Origin: UBA10649 sp965227045
GTDB taxonomy: Bacteria > Actinomycetota > Actinomycetes > S36-B12
NCBI GenBank assembly: GCA_965227045.1
Contig: OZ245718.1
Coordinates: 1,550,001-1,614,000, forward strand
Length of the DNA: 64,000 nucleotides
Direction of reading: 5' to 3'
Below are positions 50,864 through 57,907 of the stretch, in pieces. Made by a program: the position numbers and the translations under genes. A model generated the notes under the pieces. The model had not been told where the DNA came from, did no database searches, and saw only the letters and a list, made by a program, of their open reading frames with translations. How positions within the stretch are numbered: the stretch's first letter is position 1; each line of letters begins with the position of its first letter.

Positions 50864-52072
50864 CTATCCGGCTGAGCTGTCGTCGACGAGGACCAAGGTT
50901 GCGGTCAGATCCTTGCCACCGCGTTCGTACGCGATCTCCAGAGTGTCACCCGGGGCGTGGTTTCGCACCTCAACCACCAGCTCGACCGCATCGTCAATGC
51001 TGCGTCCGTTGACGCTCCTGATGATGTCACCGGGCTGAAGCCCGGCCTCCTCGGAGGGACTTCCCGGATTGACGCTCCGCACCTTGGCGCCGCCATCGGT
51101 GTAGTCCATCACCAGTTGCACGCCCATCAGCGGCGTCCGCGAGTGACCGGTAGCGATGAGCTCCTCGGCGACCCGCTTGGCGGAGTTGATCGGGATCGCG
51201 AATCCGAGTCCGATGTTGCTCGCCTCGCCTCCGGTCGCCAGCGACGCGATCGCCGAGTTGATGCCGACGACCGCACCCGCGGCGTTCAGCAGCGGGCCGC
51301 CGGAGTTGCCCGGGTTGATGGCCGCATCAGTCTGGATCGCGTTGATGTACGAGAGCTCAGAACTCGTCTGGCCGGCGGTCACCGGTCGATCAAGGGCGCT
51401 GATGATTCCGGTCGTCACCGTGCCATCGAGTCCAAGTGGCGCTCCGATCGCGATCGCCGTGTCGCCGACCTCGACGTCGTCGGAGTTGCCGAGCGTCACG
51501 GTCGGGAGGTCTCGTCGATCCACCTTCACAACGGCGAGGTCGTACGAGGCGCTCGTGCCCACGACAGTCGCGTCGGCGCGGTCCCCGTCGTTGAAGACGA
51601 CCGTCAAGGTGCCCCCGTCGGAGACGAGATCGACGACGTGATTGTTCGTGAGGATGTAGCCGTTGGGTCGGACGATGAAGCCCGAACCGCTTCCAGACTC
51701 CGTCGTGCCCTCGGCCAGGATCGAGACGACCGCAGGCAGCGTTCCTGCCGCGATCGCGGAGATCGACCCGGCGGGTCGCTCCTGCGATGCGGCAGCCGCC
51801 TGCGGCAGCACGACTGTCGCCGACGCTGATCCAGCGGAGTTGTCGACGTTGCGGCCGACGAGGTAGCCAGCGAGTCCGGCGAAGCCGCCGACGATCGCCG
51901 CGACAAGTGCCGCGATCAGCACCGTGCCCAGCACCCCCGGACCCCGTCGCTTCGCGGCCGGCGCGGGGGCGTAGATCGCCGGAGCGGTCGACACGACGTC
52001 GGGGTACTCGACGATCTGCGGAACGGGAGGGTCGTACGGCGCAGCGCCCTGTGGTGGGAACTGGTCGGACAT
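50864..52072 (-). CDS. HtrA/DegP-like membrane-anchored serine protease with PDZ domain
   Basis: A 402-residue protease. A proline-rich cytoplasmic N-terminus is followed by one membrane helix (about 47-73), then a trypsin-like domain with the triad His145 (TNNHVV), Asp178 (YDLAVV) and Ser257 (NPGNSGGPL), and a C-terminal PDZ domain (GVQLVMDYTDGGAKVRSVNPGSPSEEAGLQPGDIIRSVNG). It should degrade or refold damaged proteins outside the membrane. GGAGG precedes the ATG. It stands before tatB. Confidence 0.94.
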   Translation of the reverse strand: MSDQFPPQGAAPYDPPVPQIVEYPDVVSTAPAIYAPAPAAKRRGPGVLGTVLIAALVAAIVGGFAGLAGYLVGRNVDNSAGSASATVVLPQAAAASQERPAGSISAIAAGTLPAVVSILAEGTTESGSGSGFIVRPNGYILTNNHVVDLVSDGGTLTVVFNDGDRADATVVGTSASYDLAVVKVDRRDLPTVTLGNSDDVEVGDTAIAIGAPLGLDGTVTTGIISALDRPVTAGQTSSELSYINAIQTDAAINPGNSGGPLLNAAGAVVGINSAIASLATGGEASNIGLGFAIPINSAKRVAEELIATGHSRTPLMGVQLVMDYTDGGAKVRSVNPGSPSEEAGLQPGDIIRSVNGRSIDDAVELVVEVRNHAPGDTLEIAYERGGKDLTATLVLVDDSSAG

Positions 52073-52266
52073 GGAACCTCCACAGCCACCGCGACGGCGG
52101 CCTGTCGCTCGCGCCGGACCACTCGGTCCGCACCCCTACCGTAGTTCAGGCCCTACGCAAGTGGTTCAGGCTAGGCTGCCTCCGATCGCCGCTCGCCAAG
52201 CGACGAAGGCGTGCTTCACATACTCGGAGGTGCATCATCGCCAGCGCAGCCCCCCATGATCCCTAC
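52073..52266. promoter_or_regulatory. Divergent gap upstream of HtrA-like and methyltransferase genes
   Basis: These 194 bases hold no recognisable gene. TACGGT on the minus strand (near 52140) may be a -10 for the protease with a leader of about 60 bases. TAGGCT near 52173 may serve the methyltransferase. In mycobacteria sigE and rseA lie at this place; neither is present. Confidence 0.4.
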
Positions 52267-52902
52267 ATGCCGACCCCGCAGTCGTGGGCGTACGTCGACG
52301 GCTGGGAGGACGACTCCGAGACGCTTCGCGAGGCACGGGCCCGCGCCGCAGAGCTGGGCTGCGTTCCGATCACCCGCCCCGCCGTCGCCCTTCTGCGGCT
52401 ACTCGCCGCGGCAGTCAACGCCCAGGCCGTCGTCGAGGTCGGCACCGGCGCTGGAGTCTCCGGAGCCGCGCTCCTGTCGGGCATGACCTCGGCCGGGGTG
52501 CTCACGAGCATCGACATCGAGGCCGAGAATCAGCGGGTCGCACGCGAGACCTTCACCGCCTTGGGCTACGACCACGTCCACACCCGGCTGATCGCCGGTC
52601 GCGCCCTCGACGTGCTCCCCCGCCTGTCCGACGCGGCCTACGACATCGTGTTCGTCGACGGCGACAAGACCGAGTACCCCGCGATCCTCGTCCAGGCCAA
52701 GCGGCTGCTGCGCGTCGGCGGCCTCGCGATCTTCGACAATGTGCTGTGGAGCGGCCGGGTCGCCGATCCCGGCGAACGTGAAGCCGAGACGGTCGCACTG
52801 CGCGACGTCACCACTGCGGTCCGCACCGATGACGACTGGATGCCGGCCCTGCTCACCGTCGGCGACGGCCTCCTGGTGGCCTCGCTGCGCAATCGCAGCT
52901 AG
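52267..52902 (+). CDS. SAM-dependent O-methyltransferase (family 3)
   Basis: A 211-residue class I methyltransferase of the catechol/caffeoyl-CoA O-methyltransferase type: VVEVGTGAGVSGAALLSGM is the SAM motif, LTSIDIEAENQRVAR the second, YDIVFVDGDKTEYPAILVQAKRLLRVGGLAIFDNVLWSG the metal and active-site region. The closest known counterpart by context is mycobacterial Rv1220c. The ATG at 52267 has no clear ribosome site, but no other in-frame start exists nearby. Methyl acceptor unknown. Confidence 0.9.
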   Translation: MPTPQSWAYVDGWEDDSETLREARARAAELGCVPITRPAVALLRLLAAAVNAQAVVEVGTGAGVSGAALLSGMTSAGVLTSIDIEAENQRVARETFTALGYDHVHTRLIAGRALDVLPRLSDAAYDIVFVDGDKTEYPAILVQAKRLLRVGGLAIFDNVLWSGRVADPGEREAETVALRDVTTAVRTDDDWMPALLTVGDGLLVASLRNRS

Positions 52903-52916
52903 CCCCCTCACGCGAA

Positions 52917-52952
52917 AGAAGCGCCCCGAGCCTTGCGGCTCGGGGCGCTTCT
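52917..52952. terminator. Bidirectional hairpin terminator
   Basis: A perfect 16-bp stem (52917-52932 with 52937-52952) and the loop TTGC lie between the convergent methyltransferase and DUF3117 genes. Confidence 0.9.
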
Positions 52953-52970
52953 GCGTCTAGGTGGGGCGAC

Positions 52971-53138
52971 TTAGGCGAACAGGACCAGCAGCTTCTCGCC
53001 AAGGTCCTTGGCCTCGTCGGCATTCAGCTCGACAACGAGCCGGCCGCCGCCCTCAAGAGGGACTCGCATGACATAGCCACGTCCCTCCTTGGTCACCTCG
53101 AGCGGGCCATCGCCCGTTCGCGGCTTCATCGCGGCCAT
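52971..53138 (-). CDS. DUF3117 family small protein
   Basis: A 55-residue protein, MAAMKPRTGDGPLEV... to the C-terminus LLVLFA. It is nearly the whole DUF3117 consensus (TKEGRGYVMRVPLEGGGRLVVEL), a family highly conserved in actinobacteria with no known function. The ATG at 53138 is preferred to one at 53174: AAGGGGA stands before it and the family always begins MAAMKPRTG. A 9-bp hairpin lies in its leader (53175-53197). Confidence 0.92.
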   Translation of the reverse strand: MAAMKPRTGDGPLEVTKEGRGYVMRVPLEGGGRLVVELNADEAKDLGEKLLVLFA

Positions 53139-53174
53139 GTGCGTCCCCTTTCCGTTCCTGAACTGGTTGCGCAA

Positions 53175-53197
53175 ACGCCCACGGCCTGCGTGGGCGT
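53175..53197 (-). promoter_or_regulatory. Leader hairpin of the DUF3117 gene
   Basis: ACGCCCACG and CGTGGGCGT form a perfect 9-bp stem around five bases, 37 bases before the start codon. On the minus strand GATAAT just upstream (near 53205) looks like a -10 box, so the hairpin would be at the 5' end of the transcript. Confidence 0.5.
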
Positions 53198-53283
53198 CCG
53201 TCTATTATCGCGGATCGGCCCTCACAGGGAATCGGCGGGGGCCATGCGCGGCGCGACATTCGCGCACGCGAACTCACCGACGG

Positions 53284-53751
53284 TCAATGAGGCAGGACGC
53301 CCGACTCGACCAACCGTCCGAAGGTGCGCAGGGAGTGCCCGACACCGGCCCGCATCGCCGGCCGCACGAGGGGCCAACCCAGCCGACCAACCGTGCCCAA
53401 GGGCAGGTCGAGTTCCTCGCTCCACACGAACCGGCTGCGGCCAGCGGGCAGGGCGACAACCTCCATGATGCCCGTCCCGCGGACCACCTTGCCGGTGTGG
53501 AGCACATCCACCCGATAGGGCGGCTCCCACCGGGTGATCACCATCGTGTCCCAGAAGCCGACCGGACCTGCGCCGGTCCACGCGGCCAGTTCGGAGTCGA
53601 GCGAGGCACCGTCGCCCTTACGCACCTCGACCCGGGTCCCGATGATCCACAGGCCCTGCGCGGTCCACTCGGTGACCGCGGCGAACACCACGTCGACGGG
53701 GGCGTTGATGGCAACTGCGACGCGGAACGAGGCCGGTTCGCGGGCGCTCAC
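53284..53751 (-). CDS. SRPBCC (START-like) family protein
   Basis: A 155-residue helix-grip protein: VAVAINAPVDVVFAAVTEWTAQGLWIIGTRVEV, FWDTMVITRWEPPYRVDVLHTGKVVRGTGIMEVV, and RFVWSEELDLPLGTVGRLGWPLVRPAMRAGVGHSLRTFGRLVESG. The family binds hydrophobic ligands or has cyclase activity. The GTG at 53751 overlaps the DivIVA-like stop by four bases (GTGA); a TTG at 53763 is the other candidate. A similar fold is encoded at 57407. Confidence 0.82.
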   Translation of the reverse strand: MSAREPASFRVAVAINAPVDVVFAAVTEWTAQGLWIIGTRVEVRKGDGASLDSELAAWTGAGPVGFWDTMVITRWEPPYRVDVLHTGKVVRGTGIMEVVALPAGRSRFVWSEELDLPLGTVGRLGWPLVRPAMRAGVGHSLRTFGRLVESGVLPH

Positions 53752-54044
53752 GGGGTTAGCCAACTCTTCTCGTCGGGAGGCTCTGATGACGGCGCCTGAA
53801 GGCGCGCGATCTGCTCATTGAGGCGTGCGAGCTCCTCGTCGACCTCGTCCATCCGGTAGCCGCGCACGACCACGTCGAACTCCGCCTCGCCGTCAATGCG
53901 GTCAGGGCGCAGGTCAGGGTCGACCGGCGGCAGTTCCCCAAGCAGGCCGAGGCTGGCCACGAAGGCGCCCGCGATGACGATCACGGCGATAACGACGAAG
54001 AGCCAGGTCACGTGCACATTCCACCACGTAACTGTCAGGCGCAC
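53748..54044 (-). CDS. Small membrane protein with DivIVA-like motif
   Basis: A 98-residue protein with one N-terminal membrane helix (TWLFVVIAVIVIAGAFVASLGLL) and the short motif FDVVVRGYRMDEVDEELARLNEQIARL, which matches the DivIVA-type segment of small actinobacterial membrane proteins. The GTG at 54044 overlaps the end of the LOG gene; GTG codons at 54017 and 54011 are alternatives. Its partner and role are unknown, possibly near the growing cell wall. Confidence 0.75.
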   Translation of the reverse strand: MRLTVTWWNVHVTWLFVVIAVIVIAGAFVASLGLLGELPPVDPDLRPDRIDGEAEFDVVVRGYRMDEVDEELARLNEQIARLQAPSSEPPDEKSWLTP

Positions 54045-54598
54045 TCGCCCAACGCGTCGCCGATCACGTCGAGGGCATCAGTCACGTCTGTTGCCCAATG
54101 GACGTGATCCGCGGCGCCGGCCGAGACGAACCCTCGATCTCTCCACACGTCCACCTGCTGGCGAAGCAGCTCGAAGTCCCCCCACGGGTCGAGGATGACC
54201 ACCGGCTTCTGGTGCATGTTGAGCGAGCGCGAGGTCCATGCCTCGACCAGTTCCTCAAGGGTGCCGATGCCGCCCGGCAGGGCCAGGAAGGCGTCGGACC
54301 GCTCATCCATGATGCCTTTGCGCTGACGCATGTCGCGGGTCACGATGAATTCGTCGGAGTCGTGATCGGCCACCTCGCGAGCCACGAGCGCATCGGGTAT
54401 GACCCCGATCGTGTGCCCACCGGCCGCGCGGGCGGACCGGCCCAGCGCCCCCATCATCGAGATCGAGCCGGCGCCCGAGACAACCGTCCAGCCGCGTTTC
54501 GCGATCGCCGTGCCCACCTCGTCGGCGAGGGTCAGGTAGCGATCGTCAATGCGCAGGCTCGACGAGCAGAAGACACAGACGGCAGGCACGCCCGTCAC
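54035..54598 (-). CDS. LOG-family nucleoside 5'-monophosphate phosphoribohydrolase-like protein
   Basis: A 187-residue Rossmann protein of the TIGR00730 group, often mislabelled lysine decarboxylase. VCVFCSSSLRIDDRYL, GWTVVSGAGSISMMGALGRSARAAGG, MRQRKGIMDERSDAFLALPGGIGTLEEL (the PGGxGTxxE motif) and NMHQKPVVIL are complete. Enzymes with this motif cleave ribose phosphate from cytokinin-type or other nucleotides; Rv1205 in mycobacteria is one. The GTG start has GGGGGAGG six bases before it. Confidence 0.92.
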   Translation of the reverse strand: MTGVPAVCVFCSSSLRIDDRYLTLADEVGTAIAKRGWTVVSGAGSISMMGALGRSARAAGGHTIGVIPDALVAREVADHDSDEFIVTRDMRQRKGIMDERSDAFLALPGGIGTLEELVEAWTSRSLNMHQKPVVILDPWGDFELLRQQVDVWRDRGFVSAGAADHVHWATDVTDALDVIGDALGECA

Positions 54599-54604
54599 CC
54601 TAGG

Positions 54605-54678
54605 CCTCCCCCGCCGACCTTGAGGTTCCGCCCACTTTCAGCGCCGAGATCCGGGCGGAACCTCAAGATCGAGGGAGG
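54605..54678. repeat. Long inverted repeat between LOG gene and yceI
   Basis: CTTGAGGTTCCGCCC (54619-54633) and its exact reverse complement (54653-54667) form a 15-bp stem with a 19-base loop. CCTCCC (54605-54610) and GGGAGG (54673-54678) can add an outer six-pair stem. It lies in the leader region of the LOG gene and just before the yceI -35 box. Confidence 0.75.
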
Positions 54679-54679
54679 T

Positions 54680-54735
54680 TTGACACGGCCGTCGGATAGT
54701 TGTATCTTCAACTATAGGCAATTGAGAGTTCAATT
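54680..54735 (+). promoter_or_regulatory. yceI promoter with two operator palindromes
   Basis: TTGACA (54680-54685) and TATCTT (54703-54708) are separated by 17 bases, a near-consensus promoter. The -10 box is exactly the spacer of a perfect inverted repeat, ATAGTTG (54696-54702) and CAACTAT (54709-54715). A second repeat, AATTGA-GAGT-TCAATT (54720-54735), follows at the expected transcript start. The form fits repression by a MarR-type protein, which is not encoded next door. Confidence 0.75.
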
Positions 54736-54768
54736 AAACCTGTCACCCACTTCTCTGAGGAGCACGAC

Positions 54769-55338
54769 ATGAGCACCGAAACCACCACCAGCCAGACCCT
54801 GGCCGACGCGACGGGCACCTGGGTCATCGACCCCACCCACACCAACATCGGCTTCTCAGTGCGCCACGCCATGGTGTCGAAGGTCCGCGGCCACTTCAAC
54901 GACTACACCGGCTCGTTCACGATCGACGGCGCGAACCTGGCCAACTCCATCGCCGAGCTGACCATCCAGTCCGCCAGCATCGAGACCAAGACTGCCGACC
55001 GCGACGCGCACCTGAAGTCCCCCGACTTCCTGGACGTCGAGAACTTCCCCACCTTGACCTTCGTCACGACCAGCGTTGCTCCCAAGGGCGACGATGAGGT
55101 TGTCGTCACCGGTGACCTCACCATCCACGGTGTCACCAAGTCGGTCGACGTGACCTACACGTTCCTCGGCCTCAGCACCGACCCGTACGGCAACAACAAG
55201 ATCGGCTTCGAGGGCTCCGCGAAGATCAGCCGCAAGGACTTCGGCCTGACCTGGAACGCTGCGCTCGAGACCGGCGGCGTGATGATCGGTGACGACATCA
55301 AGCTCAACCTCGACGTCGAGGCCAACAAGCAGGTCTGA
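54769..55338 (+). CDS. YceI family protein
   Basis: A 189-residue YceI-type lipocalin-like barrel: GTWVIDPTHTNIGFSVRHAMVSKVRGHFNDYTGSF, DRDAHLKSPDFLDVENFPTLTFVTTSV, GDLTIHGVTKSVDVTYTFLG, GFEGSAKISRKDFGLTWNAALETGGVMIGDDIKLNLDVEA. The family binds isoprenoid or amphiphilic molecules such as polyprenyl chains. There is no signal peptide, so it is probably cytoplasmic here. GAGGAG precedes the ATG. A strong promoter with two operator palindromes lies upstream. Confidence 0.93.
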   Translation: MSTETTTSQTLADATGTWVIDPTHTNIGFSVRHAMVSKVRGHFNDYTGSFTIDGANLANSIAELTIQSASIETKTADRDAHLKSPDFLDVENFPTLTFVTTSVAPKGDDEVVVTGDLTIHGVTKSVDVTYTFLGLSTDPYGNNKIGFEGSAKISRKDFGLTWNAALETGGVMIGDDIKLNLDVEANKQV

Positions 55339-55356
55339 CGCTCGACCGCACGACGT

Positions 55357-55390
55357 CGAATGGCTCCGGGCTCAGGCCCGGAGCCATTCG
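55357..55390. terminator. Bidirectional terminator with the dapE stop in its loop
   Basis: CGAATGGCTCCGGGC (55357-55371) and its exact reverse complement (55376-55390) form a 15-bp stem around the loop TCAG. The loop holds the TGA stop codon of dapE on the minus strand, so the hairpin overlaps the end of that gene. Confidence 0.85.
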
Positions 55391-56442
55391 CGTATCCGGG
55401 CCTCGCACGACTCGATCTGGGAGACCGGCACGTGCTCATCGCGCGTGTGTGCCAGCGACGGATCACCGGGGCCGAAGTTGAGTGCGGGGATGCCGAGAGC
55501 CGAGAAGCGGGCGACGTCGGTCCAGCCGAACTTCGGCTGCGGCACCGCCCCGACCGCGGCGACAAACGCGGCGGCGGCCGGGCGATCGAGTCCAGGACGC
55601 GCGCCGGGTGCGGAGTCGACGACATCCACATCGAAGCCGTCGAAGATTCCGCGCACGTGCGCAGTCGCAGTGTCCTCACTCAGATCCGGCGCGAAGCGGA
55701 AGTTCACGGTGACAACGCACTCGTCGGGAATGACATTGCCCGCCACTCCCCCGCGGATGCCCACCGCATTGAGACCTTCGCGGTACTGAAGTCCGTCGAC
55801 GATCGGCCGTCGAGGTTCGTACGCGGCAAGCCGATTGAGGATCTCGCCTGCCCCGTGGATCGCATTCACGCCCAGCCAGGCACGGGCGCTGTGGGCGCGC
55901 TCGCCGCGAGTCGTCACGTCGACGCGCAGCGTTCCCTGACAGCCGGCCTCGATCCCCGCGTTCGAGGGCTCCATCAAGATGGCCAGATCTGCGGCGAGCA
56001 GTTCTGGTGCATTGTCCGCGAGGTGCTGCAGGCCGTTGAAACGCGACTCCACTTCCTCGCCCTCGTAGAAGACGTACGTGACGTCACGTGACGGATCGGT
56101 GAGCGTGGCGGCCAGGATCAGTGCGACGGCAACGCCGCCCTTCATGTCGCACGAGCCCAGGCCGTAGAGCAGGTCGCCTTCGACACGGTGCGGCAAGTTG
56201 GAGTTCGCCGGCACGGTGTCCAGATGACCACCGATAAGCACGCGCTCGTCGCGTCCCAGCATCGTCCGAGCCACGATCGTGTTCCCCCGGCGCAGCACCT
56301 CGAGGTGCTCGAGCCCCGTCAGGGCGTTCTCGACAGCATCGGCAAGGGCCGTCTCGTGATGGGACTCGCTCGGCACATCAACGAGCTGCGCGGTCAGCGC
56401 GACGACGCCGGCCGCGAGGTCGAGGCTGATCGCGTCGCTCAC
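55372..56442 (-). CDS. dapE: Succinyl-diaminopimelate desuccinylase
   Basis: A 356-residue M20-family zinc amidase that removes succinate from N-succinyl-LL-diaminopimelate in lysine and cell-wall synthesis. VLIGGHLDTVPANSN gives the first metal histidine and the following aspartate; GLGSCDMKGGVAVAL the bridging aspartate; FYEGEEVESRFNGL the catalytic Glu pair; GWTDVARF and GPGDPSLAHTRDEHV the dimer and last metal residues. The GTG at 56442 has no ribosome site but TACCGT six bases upstream, so it is leaderless and shares a promoter with dapD. Confidence 0.94.
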   Translation of the reverse strand: MSDAISLDLAAGVVALTAQLVDVPSESHHETALADAVENALTGLEHLEVLRRGNTIVARTMLGRDERVLIGGHLDTVPANSNLPHRVEGDLLYGLGSCDMKGGVAVALILAATLTDPSRDVTYVFYEGEEVESRFNGLQHLADNAPELLAADLAILMEPSNAGIEAGCQGTLRVDVTTRGERAHSARAWLGVNAIHGAGEILNRLAAYEPRRPIVDGLQYREGLNAVGIRGGVAGNVIPDECVVTVNFRFAPDLSEDTATAHVRGIFDGFDVDVVDSAPGARPGLDRPAAAAFVAAVGAVPQPKFGWTDVARFSALGIPALNFGPGDPSLAHTRDEHVPVSQIESCEARIREWLRA

Positions 56443-56447
56443 GTCGC

Positions 56448-56454
56448 TACGGTA
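56448..56454. promoter_or_regulatory. Overlapping bidirectional -10 box for dapE and dapD
   Basis: Forward TACGGT (56448-56453) is six bases before the dapD ATG at 56460. Reverse TACCGT (56454-56449) is six bases before the dapE GTG at 56442. The two boxes overlap in GCTACGGTAGC, a palindrome apart from its centre base. Confidence 0.7.
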
Positions 56455-56459
56455 GCCGC

Positions 56460-57410
56460 ATGAGCGACTCACCTGACGCGCGCCCGACGGTCACCGGCGG
56501 AGCTGCTGGACTCGGCCTGGCTACCTTCGCGGGCGATCTCATGCTCGACGTCTGGTACCCCGATCCGGCACTCGGCGTTCAACCACGCGATGTGCCGAGC
56601 CTGGACTCCGGCATCGACACCGATCCCGCTCGCGGCGTGACCGTCAAGTCCGTCGTCACGATCATCGAGGATCTGCAGGCCCCGCCAGCATCGACAGCCG
56701 ACGCCTACCTGCGCCTGCACCTGCTGTCGCACCGGCTCGTCCAGCCGCGCACGATCAACCTCGACGGCATCTTCGGCGTCCTCCCGATCGTCGCGTGGAC
56801 CGACGCGGGAGCTATCCCGGTCGACGGCGTCACGGCGGCCCGCCTCCATCTGCGGCGCAAGGGCCAGCACCTGACGATTCACGGCATTGACCGCTTCCCA
56901 CGCATGGTCGACTACGTCGTCCCGTCAGGCGTGCGTATTGCCGATGCAGATCGAGTGCGACTCGGCGCGCACCTTGCACCAGGCACTGTCGTCATGCACG
57001 AGGGCTTCGTGAACTTCAACGCTGGCACGCTCGGCACGTCGATGGTCGAGGGCCGCATCTCTTCTGGAGTCGTTGTCGGCGATGGCTCCGATGTCGGCGG
57101 CGGGGCATCGATCATGGGAACCCTGTCAGGAGGCGGCACCCAGGTCGTGACGATCGGCAAGGGCTGCCTCATCGGGGCGAACGCTGGAGTCGGCCTGTCG
57201 CTGGGTGACAACTGCATCGTCGAGGCCGGCCTGTACGTAACCGCGGGATCCAAAGTCACTCTGCCCGACGGTGCGATCGTGAAGGCGCGCGAACTCTCAG
57301 GCGCGTCGGGCCTGCTGTTCCGGCGCAACTCGGTCAGTGGTGCAATCGAGGTCGTTCCCACGTCGGGCACCTGGACCGGCCTGAACGCCGCCCTGCATGC
57401 GTCCGACTAG
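56460..57410 (+). CDS. dapD: Tetrahydrodipicolinate N-succinyltransferase, actinobacterial type
   Basis: A 316-residue enzyme that transfers succinyl from succinyl-CoA to tetrahydrodipicolinate. The C-terminal half is a left-handed beta helix of hexapeptide repeats (APGTVVMHEGFVNFNAGTLGTSMVEGRISSGVVVGDGSDVGGGASIMGTL, IGANAGVGLSLGDNCIVEAGLYV). The N-terminal domain is the actinobacterial form. It is leaderless and divergent from dapE; its end shares the bases CTAG with the convergent SRPBCC gene. Confidence 0.95.
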   Translation: MSDSPDARPTVTGGAAGLGLATFAGDLMLDVWYPDPALGVQPRDVPSLDSGIDTDPARGVTVKSVVTIIEDLQAPPASTADAYLRLHLLSHRLVQPRTINLDGIFGVLPIVAWTDAGAIPVDGVTAARLHLRRKGQHLTIHGIDRFPRMVDYVVPSGVRIADADRVRLGAHLAPGTVVMHEGFVNFNAGTLGTSMVEGRISSGVVVGDGSDVGGGASIMGTLSGGGTQVVTIGKGCLIGANAGVGLSLGDNCIVEAGLYVTAGSKVTLPDGAIVKARELSGASGLLFRRNSVSGAIEVVPTSGTWTGLNAALHASD

Positions 57411-57901
57411 CGGCTTAGCTCCTCGGCAAGACGGTTCAGGGTGACGCGCATGTTCGCCGCGTTGTGCTCGGCGCGGTTCCACACTCCGCTCGCGAGCAGC
57501 CCAGCGCATTTCACGATTACGCCACGTGCTCCGCGTCTGCCTTCACGCCACGTCTCGCGCACGAGCACACCACTGTCGATCGGCTCGAACTCGTAGCCCC
57601 AGCTCGCAACCGGCATGCCCGCCCATGACACGTCAAAGGCGAATGCGACGGGTGCATCCGCGCGAGTGACGGTGCAGTTGGTCGACCATTTACGCCAGCC
57701 GCGGCGGTTGCTGCCCGCGAAGGCGTCACCGGCGCGCAACGGTCGATCTGGCAGTGAGCGCCCACGACCCTCGGGACTCCACTCGCGCATGCGGTTGATA
57801 TCACTGACCGCGTCATACGCAACCTCGGGCCGAACACCCTCGATAACCCGCTCGACCACAACCAAGGCCTTGGTCTGTTCGACCACTCGGGCATCGGCCA
57901 C
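57407..57901 (-). CDS. SRPBCC (polyketide cyclase/dehydrase-like) family protein
   Basis: A 164-residue helix-grip protein: LVVVERVIEGVRPEVAYDAVSDINRMREWSPEG, CTVTRADAPVAFAFDVSWAGMPVASWGYEFEPIDSGVLVRETWREGR. It probably binds a hydrophobic ligand. The GTG start lies six bases after the citrate synthase stop, so it is in the same transcript. Function otherwise unknown. Confidence 0.85.
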   Translation of the reverse strand: MADARVVEQTKALVVVERVIEGVRPEVAYDAVSDINRMREWSPEGRGRSLPDRPLRAGDAFAGSNRRGWRKWSTNCTVTRADAPVAFAFDVSWAGMPVASWGYEFEPIDSGVLVRETWREGRRGARGVIVKCAGLLASGVWNRAEHNAANMRVTLNRLAEELSR

Positions 57902-57907
57902 CGCGGA

